Of a stretch of 64,000 nucleotides of DNA, positions 12,901-23,568 are shown one piece after another. The notes below the pieces were generated by a model, which was given only the letters and a program-made list of their open reading frames with translations, ran no database searches and was not told the DNA's origin. The DNA lies in the NCBI GenBank assembly GCA_000149265.1, contig CH003301.1, positions 621,438-685,437 on the forward strand, in the 5' to 3' direction. This DNA is from Ciona savignyi (Eukaryota; Chordata; Ascidiacea; Phlebobranchia; Cionidae). Numbering within the stretch: the first letter of the stretch is position 1; each line of letters starts with the position of its first letter. The position numbers were made by a program, and so were the translations under genes.

Positions 12901-15022
12901 CGAGATTATTTAAAAACATAAAAAAATGGTAAAAATATCCGTAATAAAACCCGTCTTAATCGTTCCAACGCCAAAAAAGAACTGCTCTTTTGCTCAGCAA
13001 ATTTGCAGATATCAGCAGGACGAAAATTACACAGCACCGAGCGTTCATTACTTTTACCCCGAGAGATAATAAAAGCGTGAGTGTTCAAAACAGCAATGTA
13101 GATAAAACAAGGTGAAGGTGCAAATGAATAAAAGTAAACAAATAACAAAGTATAAAACGGTGTTAATAAAACGCGTAGAAAAGTGTATAAAATATATATA
13201 TATATAAATGTCTGTAATAACCGAACGCAAGAAACAAGTCCCCGTTGCGCGTTACATTTATCTGTTCCACGGCATATATTTTACTTATTTGTGATTGAAA
13301 AAAAAAACTTTAATGCATAAAAAACTGTTTTGCTTATCCTTATGCTTGTTTTTAGTCAGACTAATGTAAGTTCTAAGATCTAAGGCATTGTTCAATCATA
13401 ACGCAATCCGTACTTCAATTATGGGCTGACAAACAGCCCTTCGTGTGCTTAGTCTTAGATAAGACAATCCAATACAATAATTCCACTACTTCTTGGTCTA
13501 CGGTCTACATTTCTACCACAATTAAACGAAGAATAACACAATATATATAGTTTTTTTCGGACTGCAATTTGCAAAAATGAAAGGTTGGAGTCTTTTGTTC
13601 CCAATTTAAAGTCGTCTTGTAATAGGTAGGCCTAATGTGTTACAGAATGCGTTTATGGAAAACAATCGATTAAGTCAAAATTGAGGGTTTTAATGCAAAA
13701 CTTAATTGAATTGAGGGAATTGAGTTTGAAAAAGATTTCGAAAAAAGTGTAAGAGCTCAATTATTTTCTATAAAAATGTCACTCAGTATTTCCAAATTTA
13801 ATATCGAGCCTTTTTTTCCGGGGATAAACACAAATACCCTAACCTATTTACCTAAGCTATAAACGTGTTTGGCTTTGTAAAAGTCCACACTTAACATTGC
13901 CGGAAGGATAAAATGGACAATCGCTGTTTATATACATGATTGTTGTTACACCGACATAGTGCTGTAGCTTGGAGTTTAGTAAATAATTCATAACGATTCG
14001 ACAATTGATTTATTATTGCCCGTGTTTTCTCACTGTGCTAAAAGCAACAACTTTAAGTAGTGTTTATCATTGGTATATTAAACACGTGTATGGAATGATG
14101 TATGAATATATGCTAAAGCTAGATGGCAGAGCCTCCATTTCGAACAACATAGCAACTTGTCTGTAAATGTGTACGCCGATCATAACCGTCAATAAAGCAA
14201 TATGTGGTCCATACTGAGCTATTAGAGACGTGTTATAATAATTTACTGTGAAACCCTAAACAATTCTTTCCATGTTGAACGATCGATCTTCTCCATAAAA
14301 AAACAACAGTATGCTGGCAAAAACTTTAATAGGGACGCACATACAATGTTACAGTGTCAACGACTAATTACAGCGCATATATAGTTTATAAAGCTAACAT
14401 GCAAATAAACTAGAATTAATATTGTGCTTGGTGGGGTCACAGTTAACATTATTTAGAATTGAGGTATAATTAAACAATAAATTATCATGATAGGCGCGTC
14501 AGCATTTGAACTCTAATTAACAGTAAATATAAATTTCCTTTTTCTAATACTTAAAAATCGCGAATTCTGCCAAACAAAATTACCAAGCAATAAAAAATAG
14601 TGATGCAAATGCGGTGAGTAGGTTATACTGGCTGGATATATAGCGGAGTGCATATTGATTATTATAAAACGTCATGGCGGGAAGAAATATTTACAAAATT
14701 TACCAGCGTTATCTTGTATAAAACATATTAAATGTAGTTAGGTAGCCCGGAAATGCTACTTTTAAACACAGGCTATGCAAGCTGTCAGCCAAATGCGTTT
14801 TACAAAAAATGCTGTTTAACACGTGATTTGTTCTTTTTAGTTTTTATTAAGTTTCATGATTTCCAATTAAATATATGGCGAATGCGATTGTATGTTTAGG
14901 TTACTGCCCTGTTAGTCATTTACGTACAATTATATGTTTAGGTTACTGCCCTGTTAGTCATTTACGTACAAAGTTTTATATCCTGTCTATGTAGGCAGTT
15001 GGGATTATACCAGACCCGTTTT
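9978..15022 (+). repeat. Tandem array unit 3
   Basis: Third unit, longer (about 5.0 kb) because its 3' flank carries extra sequence at about 12780-14060 that is shared with unit 4 (18300 onward and 21538-22460) and absent from units 1 and 2. It also has a 52-bp local duplication near 14885-14970, where a TATGTTTAGGTTACTGCCCTG phrase occurs twice. At about 13096-13125 it holds the uninterrupted form of the site where unit 4 carries a 3.1-kb insertion. No gene other than the transporter is seen. Confidence 0.85.
11341..12699 (+). CDS. SLC49/FLVCR-like transporter, copy 3 (intact)
   Basis: Intact 452-aa frame of the same intronless transporter, with the complete C-terminal tail ending ETAPLLE. 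It differs from copies 1 and 2 in the LSLHVLVMG segment near residue 385, which it shares with copy 4, while its N-terminal half matches copy 2. An AATAAA about 40 bases after the stop (in gaaataaaatg) is present here and in copy 4 but is altered to catataatg in copies 1 and 2, so polyadenylation may differ between copies. Role as for copy 1: a multi-pass solute carrier of unknown substrate. Confidence 0.85.
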   Translation: MSATEKEQESKLKAYPMRWLVLAISFFNSVLRCLCQSCYGPINNVLVRLLRVHSWQIDWLVIVQSIVLMVMGIPMSWMTIRFGFRKSLTLMSAFLAVGFSLILAGVWVKGGYYFMLAGQAINSLSVLIGIGLVPLIAALWFPANEVAIAVGIQLFARGTGEALGSAIPSLLVNMHQSRSEMRLGLTIMFAPLIVVAAILTLISVFVPQAPLLPPSVAQLKKQRAEIKEEISLKESVIRVFAVAKKVILSPRFIVVSLVSSILGPLLRCYTILLSSMLHKNFHRESHLNKNSGFVLLGSWCLFTVSALAMGPIIAKSKRYRAVMVLSGLISSVACSMVCLGINVHLIALVYTGVLLIGVGVGSVNTCMFELLVEVTYPISPHLVLSLHVLVMGCFRMTYPIVMRALLTKYGSAVASVMPALFSIIALLVIASIPIRFKRLEAENSPETAPLLE

Positions 15023-16259
15023 CTAATATTATCTTTACACGTGGGACCAGTGTATAAAAACAAAGATTATGTTTAAATATGTGGATTGGTTCTATTTTTA
15101 ATCTTTCCACTTTCGCACAAACGTGTGCAGGATCTTGGGTATAAGGAGTAATTAGTAACGCAGTTTACACAGGTTGCTTAACTAGTTGATTTAAATTAAT
15201 ACTGTATATCAAAAAGGGAAATGAACAAAATACTAAAATAGCTCGGCAATCCGACTAGTTTAATCGTATGATTATTCAGCGATGGAGCTGTCCTATACAA
15301 AATCAGCGTTAATGCATCCTATTACATATATATAAATGAAAGTACTGCGGAAGCAGTCCCATCGAATACCATATGACAAGCCAATATTTTTGAATTTGTC
15401 GGTTAAGGGAAATAATCATACAAGGAGGCAGTTTAGTTACATTTAAAGAATTTAACGTAGTTTTAAACGACCTTACGTGGCATTAGTAGAAATATATATC
15501 TATTACAATAGACTACGTTTTTAAGTACCGTAAGAATAGAAATTCCTAAGTTTAAGAGAAAAATAGAAAAATTAAAAAATAAGAAATGGTTATGAAGTTG
15601 ATGTTCCCTATTTAAGGCTCCTTTATCAGCCAATAAAACCAATTTGGTCCTTTTACAGTTAGCCACACAACTATGAGTGGAGTTAATGCCAAAATCCAGT
15701 TAAAAAGTACGTGGTCGTATAAATATACCATTGCATTGTGTTTGTGGAAATGTTGCTAGTTTTCCCAGCACAGGAACTCATTGTGCGGATCAGTACTATT
15801 TATAATACTTAATCTATGGGCTTGTTTTTAAATCTGGTTAAGACAGTTAGGTATCAGTAAATGCAGTTGAAATAGTTTAATAGATTTTGACTTCATTAAA
15901 GTTTAAAAACGTATTACTTGACTTAGCGTTCTAAATTAAACAAAAGTAATTTAGTTACTCACAAAAGAAACGTGCGTATACTGTAGAGTGTAGAAAGTAA
16001 ATGCAACCAACTACACAGTAACAAACTTAGTTTCATAACTGGCTATAATCAAACAATCAATGGAAAACACGCGCGCCAGATTGATTTAGCCATATTTGTG
16101 ACAAAAAAGCTTAAAACAAAAAATAAACTTAAAATACTATTTCAGAATGTCTCATAATACCTTATCAGTCAATAGGTAACTTTTACATACAGAATTAACA
16201 AAGGTTAAATTCTTGTTTACAATTAGACTATTGGTTTAGTCTTATCGATACATGTAAAA

Positions 16260-16792
16260 CATGCATGAGCAACCTTTTGTCACTGGGGGCCAAAATGTGC
16301 ATTTGGAACTTGACTGAGGGCCGGAGCCGTAATTGTGATTTAAAGTGTAAGCTAGGTACATATCTTTGTGGGTTTGGATTGTATTCATGTAATGCTACTT
16401 TACATGCAATGTGTTTTCAATTTTGTTTGCACAGGGATATCCATAAAAATGTATACCTATATTGATATAGGCAGCATTTTCACCATAAATAACTGAAGGG
16501 ATAAGTCTAGCCCAACACGATTGTTGCGTCATAGGTCCGATTATGCCATTATTATATAGCTGCCACTTCTTCGGCTATTTGAGCCGGACTAACGCCAAAT
16601 TAATAATAAAAACCAAAGTGGCCTAAAACCACATAAATAAAGCGATTTTAAGAACGTAAGACACATTATATAAATTAAATGAATATTGATATATTACATA
16701 GGCCTACAGCCCTAAAAAATGTATTGGCGGGCCGGATGAGAAGCCTTGGCGGGCCGGATTTGGCACGCGGGCCGTAGGCTTGCCCATGCATG
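16260..16792. mobile_element. hAT-type MITE, 533 bp, with 8-bp target duplication
   Basis: Terminal inverted repeats are CATGCATGAGCAACC at the left and the reverse complement of CATGCATGGGCAAGCC at the right. The element is flanked by the direct repeat ATGTAAAA at 16252-16259 and 16793-16800. Sister units carry the empty site (ATGTAACACGATCC in units 2 and 3). The right end has the GGGCCGGATTTGGC / CGGGCCGTAGG phrase common to non-autonomous hAT elements. No transposase frame exists; a 66-codon open frame inside is incidental. Confidence 0.88.
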
Positions 16793-16937
16793 ATGTAAAA
16801 CGATCCAGTAAAACGAGCATATGTTGCCCTTTTGCAAACTTATTGTGTCTTATAGATGTCTTAAGTTTAGGATGATTATTATCTATGCTTTTGTTACAAC
16901 TAACTGGATAGATCATTAGCCCTGGCCAAAAAGCAAA

Positions 16938-18217
16938 ATGTCAGCAACCGAACAAGAACAAGAATCCAAGCTTAAAGCTTACCCAATGAGATGGCTTGTT
17001 TTGGCCATTTCGTTTTTTAATAGTGCTTTACGCTGCCTTTGCCAATCATGCTATGGACCAATAAATAATGTTCTTGTAAGATTACTCAGAGTACACTCGT
17101 GGCAAATTGACTGGTTGGTGATTGTTCAATCTATAGTTCTGATGGCAATGGGGATACCGATTTCTTGGATGACAATTCGCTTTGGTTTCCGAAAATCTTT
17201 AACTTTAATGTCCGCCTTTCTTGCTGTTGGGTTTTCGCTTATTCTTGCTGGTGTGTGGGTAAAAGCGGCCTTGTGGTTTCCGGCAAACGAAGTTGCAATT
17301 GCGGTTGCTATTCAGTTATTTGTCCGAGGAACGGGTGAAGCTTTGGGATCTGCAATTCCTTCGTTGCTCGTCAACATGCATCAATCAAGATCGGAAATGA
17401 GATTGGGATTAACAATAATGTTTGCTCCACTTATCGTGGTCGCCGCCATATTAACGCTTATATCCGTCTTCGTCCCTCAAGCTCCACTTCTTCCGCCAAG
17501 TGTCGCCCAACTGAAGAAGCAACGAGCTGAAATAAAGGAAGAAATTAGTTTAAAAGAGTCTGTTATTCGGTTATTCGCTGTCGCGAAAAAAGTCATTTTG
17601 TCTCCGCGATTTATTGTTGTTTCGTTAGTGTCATCAATATTAGGCCCACTCCTATACGGTGCTATACTATTTTATTGTCATCAATGCTCCATAAAAACTT
17701 CCATGGAGAGTCGCATTTAAACAAGAACTCGGGTTTTGTTCTTCTTGGCTCGTGGTGCCTTTTTACCGTATCCGCTTTAGCGATGGGTCCGATAATAGCA
17801 AAAAGCAAAAGATATAGAGCTGTGATGGTTTTTAGTGGTTTAATTAGTAGCGTGGCATGCTCTCTGGTTTGTTTAGGAATCAATGTTCATTTGATAGCTT
17901 TGGTTTACACGGGGGTTTTGCTAATTGGAGTTGGAGTAGGATCAGTGAACACATGCATGTTTGAATTATTAGTGGAAGTGACATATCCTATATCACCACA
18001 TCTTGTACTTTCATTACACGTTCTAGTGATGGGATGTTTTCGTATGACATACCCGATTGTTATGAGAGCATTGTTAACTAAATACGGATCCGCCGTGGCA
18101 TCCGTCATGCCAGCTTTATTTTCGATTATAGCATTATTGGTCATTGCATCTATCCCAATTCGTTTTAAAAGATTAGAAGCTGAAAATTCGCCAGAAACCG
18201 CGCCTTTGCTTGAATGA
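16938..18217 (+). pseudogene. SLC49/FLVCR-like transporter, copy 4 (deleted and frameshifted)
   Basis: Collinear with copies 1-3 but carries two lesions. An 81-bp in-frame deletion at about 17265 removes 27 residues, about one membrane helix (residues 110-136 of copy 1). It has a two-base direct overlap at its ends, as expected of a microhomology-type or slippage deletion. A 2-bp insertion at about 17651-17657 (CTCCTATACGG versus CTCTTACGG) then shifts the frame. The first frame ends at 17720, and the downstream 180-codon frame (from 17675) carries the rest to the normal ETAPLLE end. The remaining sequence is little decayed, so inactivation looks recent. Confidence 0.85.
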
Positions 18218-18417
18218 TAACTGATATATAGGTTAGTCATTTGTAGGCTACCTTAAAAGAAATAAAATGTGCACCATTAAAAATGTGACATTTTGTTTTT
18301 GTTTATAACAATCTACTTATGTTACAGAATTTCTACACAGCACCGAGCGTTTATTACTTTTACCCCGAGAGATAATAAAAGCGTGAGTGTTTAAAACAGC
18401 CAGCGATGTAGATAAAA

Positions 18418-20811
18418 CTAGAGAGTGTCCACCACGTGTTAACCATCACTATTTGTAAAACACATGTTGTATAACCTATATTCATGCTACAGGGTCCCTA
18501 ACCACAATTTGTATTTTATACACAAAGTATGTGGTTTTTGTTTCTGCAAGCATAAACGCATGGGTCCCATAGTTAACATACCAAACTTATTTTCCATGTT
18601 TAGTTAAATAAAGAACAAACGTCTTAAATTTACGAACATTTCAACAAAAATGTTTTAAATTATAGCTTCTTTTCAAGCGCTGTATAGTGAAAGAAAGCTA
18701 AATTCCCAAAACAGCCCGATTTAGTTTTTCATTGTTTCAGGGAATTCCCCTGGGTTTAGTAGATAAGTTTTTGTTTTTACATAAGTAAGTCATGCTATGT
18801 AACAATTCTTAAAGTTTTAATCTGATTTGTCGACTTCTTGTTGGAGATGTCGGTGCGATAGGCTATGGCATGCCTGTCACAATCACAATTCAGAAACATA
18901 TCTTCGTTTTCATGGAAATTAACCTATAAGTAAATGTTTTCATTTTTTTTAATTGGAACAGAGTGTCTAATGTTTTAACATTTTACCGAATTTTAATAAA
19001 ATTAGAGCAGCCGTTCAAGCGCTATGGCTACAAAATCTAATTTATTAGAAAAAAAACGTTTTGGTGTTTAACGTCTGAGGGGAATTCCCCAAGATTCATT
19101 ACCCAAAATTTTGGCTTCTGCATATATAGACCATGTTGTCTTACAAATGTCCAATTTTCATTGCGATTTCATTACTCCTCATTGGTAGATGTCGAGGCGA
19201 CATGGCATTCTTGTCATCATGATTTAAGAACATATCCTATTTTTTGGGTATTTCCCTTGGTAATTTTATTATTTCCTTCAAGTGTTAAATCAATGACTAA
19301 TGCACTTACATTCCACCAAATCTAATTTAAATTGTAACAGCCGTTCACGTGCTATGCCCAAAAAAGTCTATTTTTTAGAAAAAAAATAGCGTTTTGGTTT
19401 TTAAGGTCTAAGGGGAATTTCCCTAGATTTATCACCCAAAATTTTGGTTTCTGCATATCTAGACCATGTTCTCTTACAAATGTCAAATTTTCATTGCGAT
19501 TCCATTACTTCTGTTGGTTAATGTCGGGGCGACATGGCGTGCCTGTCACAATCATGATTTGAGAACAAAATCCTATTTTTAGGGTATTTCCCTAAGTAAT
19601 TATGGGTCCCAATTGAAAAATTGGGACACATATTGTTTTTGTCCGTTTTTTTTTTTTCTTTTTTTTTTTTCTTTTTTTTTTTCGTCAAGAGGTTTGACAG
19701 GCATGGCATGGCGCCCCGACTTTTACCAGAAGGAATAATGGAATGGTTATGAAACTTATCTATTTGTTGGACAACATGGTCTAGATTTGCAGAAACCAAA
19801 ATTTTGGGTGATAAATCAAGGGGAATTTCCCTTGGGGGGTAAAAACCAAAACGGTATTTTTTATGAAAAATTTAGCTTTTTGTGGCATAGCGCTTGAACA
19901 GCTGCTCCAATTTGAATAAGATTTGGTAGAATGTAAGTGCATTAGTCACTGATTTAACACTTAGAAGAAATAACAAAAGTACTTAGGGAAATACCCTAAA
20001 AATAAGATTTTGTTCTCAAATCATGATTGTGACAGGCATGCCATGTCGCCCCGACATCTGCCAAAAGGAATAATGGAATCGTAATGAAAATTTGACATTT
20101 GTAAGAGAACATGGTTTAGATACGAAGAAACCAAAATTTTGGGTAATAAATCCAGGGGAATTCCCCTGAGACGTTAAAATCCAAAAGGTTTTTTTTCCAA
20201 TAAATTAGCTTTTTGGGGCATATAGCGCTGGAACGGCTGCTCTAATTTTGATCAGATTTGGCGAAATGTTGGACTATTAGACACTTTGTGCCAATTAAAG
20301 GAAAGAAAACATTTACTTAGGGTAATTACGTTAAAAACGATGATATGTTCCTGAATTACGTTTGTGACTGGCATGCCATATCGCACTGACAAATAAGACA
20401 AGCAGTCGACAAATCAGATTAAAACTTTAAGAAGTGTTACATAACATGACCCACATATGTAAAAACATAAACTTATCTACTAAACCTAGGGGAATTCCCT
20501 GACACATGAAAAACTAAATCGGGCTGTTTTGGCAATTTAGCTTCATTTCACTTCAGCGCTTGAAAAGAAGGTTTAATTTAAAATATTTGTGGTGAAAATG
20601 TTCGTAAATTTAAGACGTTTATTCTTTTTTAACTACACATGGAAAAGAAGTTTGGCTCTGGGACCCATGCGTTTATGCTTGCAGAAACAAACTACATATA
20701 ATCAGTGTATGAAATACAAATTGTGGTTAGGGACCCTGTAGCATGAGTATATGGCCTACAACATGTGGTTTACAAATATTGATGGTTAAACACGTGGTTG
20801 ACACTCTCTAG
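18418..20811. mobile_element. Large inverted-repeat (foldback-like) element, complete
   Basis: The left end CTAGAGAGTGTCCACCACGT and the right end ACGTGGTTGACACTCTCTAG are inverted copies. Homology continues inward through both arms (for example 18440-18600 against 20650-20790) to a centre near 19615. Each arm is built of diverged units of about 360 bp with GGGGAATTCCCC palindromes (18740-18750, 19079-19090, 20155-20166). The centre holds a short hairpin (GGTCCCAATT...AATTGGGAC) followed by a T-rich run at 19650-19682. No protein-coding frame is present, so it is non-autonomous. Confidence 0.8.
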
Positions 20812-21444
20812 TTTTTTTATGTTTTTTAAGCGTATAATCAGTGACTAATGCACTTACATTCCACCAAATTTGATTCAAATTGTAGCATCCGTTTAAGCGC
20901 TATGACCAAAAAAGGCTATTTTTTTAGAAAAAAATACCGTTTTGGTTTTTAACGCCCCAGGGTAAGTCCCCTGAGTTTATCACCCAAAATATTAGTTTCT
21001 GCATATCTAGACCATGTTGTCTAAAAAATGTCAAATTTTCATTGAAATTCCATTACTCCTTCTGGTAGATGTCGGGACGACATTGTATGCCTGTCACAAT
21101 TATGATTTGAGTACAAAATCTTATTTTTTAGGGTGTTTTCCTAGGTAATTTTTTTTATTTCTTCTAAATGTTAAATCAGTGCCTAATGCACTTACATTCC
21201 ACCAAATCTGATTGAAATTGGAGTAGCCGTTTAAGCGCTATGCCACAAAAAGCTAAATTTTTCATAAAAAATACCGTTTTGGTTTTTAACCCCCCAGGGG
21301 AATTCCCCTGGATTAATCACCCAAAATTTTGGTTTCTGCATATCTAGACCATGTTGTCTAGCGAAAGGCTAAGTTTCATTACGATTCGATTATTCCTTCT
21401 GGTAGATGTCGGGGCGCCATGCCATGCCTGTCAAACCTTTGACG

Positions 21445-21492
<48 letters not shown>

Positions 21493-21537
21493 CGGACAAA
21501 AACAATATGTGTCCCATTTTTCCAAATGGGACCCATA
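20812..21537. mobile_element. Extra left-type arm of the inverted-repeat family
   Basis: Two further units of the same family, in left-arm orientation, with a palindrome at 21297-21308. They end in a run of about 55 mostly A residues (21445-21492) and the hairpin phrase TGTCCCATTTTTCCAAATGGGACCCAT. This tail is the reverse complement of the centre of the neighbouring element (19605-19700). Ordinary unit-4 flank resumes at 21538 (AAGTTGAAGGTG), matching the empty site in unit 3 at about 13112. Confidence 0.7.
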
Positions 21538-23244
21538 ACAAGTTGAAGGTGCAAAGGAATAAAAGTAAACAAATACCAAAGTATAAAACGGTGTTGATAA
21601 AACGCGTAGAAAAGTGTATAAAAATATATATATATAAATGTCTGTAAAAACCGAACGCAAGAAACAAGCCCCCGTTGCGCTTTACATTTATCTGTTCCAC
21701 GGCATATATTTCACTTATTTGTGATTGAAAAAAAACTTTAATGCATAAAAACTGTTTTGCTTATGCTTGTTTTTAGTCAGACTAATGTAAGTTTTAAGGC
21801 ATTGTTCAATCAAAACGCAATCCGTACTTTAAGCCCTTCGTGTGCTTAGTCTTAGTGGCAACTAGATGAGACAATCTAATACAATAATTTTACTACTTCT
21901 TGGTCTACTCTATACGGTCTACATTTCTAACAATGAAAACGAAGAATAACACAATATATATATAGTTTTTTTCGGACTGCAATTTGCAAAAATGAAAAGT
22001 TGGAGTCTTTTATTCCCAATTTAAAGTCGTCTTGCAATAGGTAGGCCTAATGTGTTACAGGATGCGTTTATGGGAAACAATCGATTAAGTCAAAATTGAG
22101 GGTTTTAATGCAAAACTTAATTGAATTGAGGGATTGAGTTTGAAAAAGATTTCGAAAAAAGTGTAAGAGCTTAATGATTTTCTAAAAAATGTCACTCAGT
22201 ATTTCCAAATTTAATATCGAGCCTTTTTCCCGGGGATAAACACAAATACTCTAACCTATTTACCTAAGCTATAAACGTGTTTGGCTTTGTAAAAGTCCAC
22301 ACTTAACATTGCCGGAAGGATAAAATGGGCAATCGCTGTATGATTGTTGTTACACCGACATAGTGCTGTAGCTTGGAGTTTAGTAAATAATTCATAACGA
22401 TTCGACAATTGATTTATTATTGCCCGTGTTTTCTCACTGTGCTAAAAGCAACAACTTTAAGTAGTGTTTATTATTGGTATATTAAACACGTGTATGGAAT
22501 GATGTATGAATATATGCTAAAGCTAGATGGCAGAGCCTCCATTTCGAACAACATAGCAACTTGTCTGTAAATGTGTACGCCGATCATAACCGTCAATAAA
22601 GCAATATGTGGTCCATGCTGAGCTATTAGAGACGGTGTTATAATAATTTACTGCGGAACCCTAAACAATTCTTTCCATGTTGAACGATCGATCTTCTCTA
22701 TAAAAAAAACAACAGTATGCTGGCAAAAACTTTATTAAGAACGCACATACAATGTTACAGTGTTAACGACTAATTACAGCGCATATATAGTTTATACAGC
22801 TAACATGCAAATAAACTAGAATTAATATTGTGCTTGGTGTGGTCACAGTTAATATTATTTAGAATTGAGGTATAATTAAACAATAAATTATCATGATAGG
22901 CGCGTCAGCATTTGAACTCTAATTAACAGTGAATATAAATTTCATTTTTCTACTTAAAAATTGCGAATTCTGCCAAACAAAATTACCGCGCAATAAAAAA
23001 TAGAGATGCAACTGCGGCGAGTAGGTTATACTGGCTGGATATATAGCGGAGTGCATATTGATTATTATAAAACGTTATGGCGGGAAGAAATATTTACAAA
23101 ATTCACCAGCGTTAAAAAGGTTACAGAATTTGTTTTAAATAAATACAGCTCATGGTACAGCAATGTGTGATACTTAATCTAATAGACAAAGCATGCAGAT
23201 ATTCCTGTGCATACCAGATCAAAGTTCTAAGTAGCATACATTGT

Positions 23245-23568
23245 TTATCGATTGTATCTTCCGTCGGCGTAAATCTCATTTAGGAGACCCTTTACTACCG
23301 GGTCGTCTTTGTAATACGAATGCTCACAACTTATTGGAACCAACAGTCTTTGCGTCACCTTCGTCCAGTCTGTAGTTTGCTCGGATGTTAGAGGCTTCCA
23401 TCTGTTCCAAACTACGTCGTTCTTTTTTAAAGCAGTATAACCGGCCATGTAGATGGCAATGCCACTTACAAAACTAAGACAACCGACGAGAGGAATGATG
23501 TCGGGATTGGTCTTGATCATTCCCAAAAGTGTTTTGGTTGAACGCATAAAGTTAAACGGCATACCCAT
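23245..23568 (-). CDS. NDUFA4/NMES1 (MLRQ)-family small mitochondrial membrane protein, copy A
   Basis: Intronless 107-aa frame. Residues 15-46 hold the family core: a short basic N-terminus, NPDIIPL, one membrane span (about 24-45), then VWNR. In known members this protein is a single-pass inner mitochondrial membrane subunit associated with cytochrome c oxidase (originally assigned to complex I). It is about 25 residues longer than typical NDUFA4, and the extra C-terminus ends LLNEIYADGRYNR, a tail shared with the two paralogues upstream. A pyrimidine-AG site lies 5' of the ATG (TTTTTCAG at about 23605), which could be a 5'-UTR intron or a trans-splice acceptor (inference). Most diverged of the three copies. 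Confidence 0.72.
   Translation of the reverse strand: MGMPFNFMRSTKTLLGMIKTNPDIIPLVGCLSFVSGIAIYMAGYTALKKNDVVWNRWKPLTSEQTTDWTKVTQRLLVPISCEHSYYKDDPVVKGLLNEIYADGRYNR

Larger units (their letters stand above)
15023..23113 (+). repeat. Tandem array unit 4 (with two insertions)
   Basis: Fourth and last unit. It is expanded to about 8.1 kb by a 533-bp MITE in the 5' flank (16260-16792) and about 3.1 kb of inverted-repeat DNA in the 3' flank (18418-21537). Homology to the other units stops at about 23113, just after CACCAGCGTT, where the others continue TATCTTGTAT. This marks the right edge of the array. Confidence 0.85.

Noticed and set aside
16265-16465. 66-codon open frame inside the hAT MITE
   Set aside because: Lies within a non-autonomous element and has no recognisable domain.
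21351-21660. Open frames with long lysine or phenylalanine runs
   Set aside because: They are produced by the A/T homopolymer run of the inverted-repeat element.
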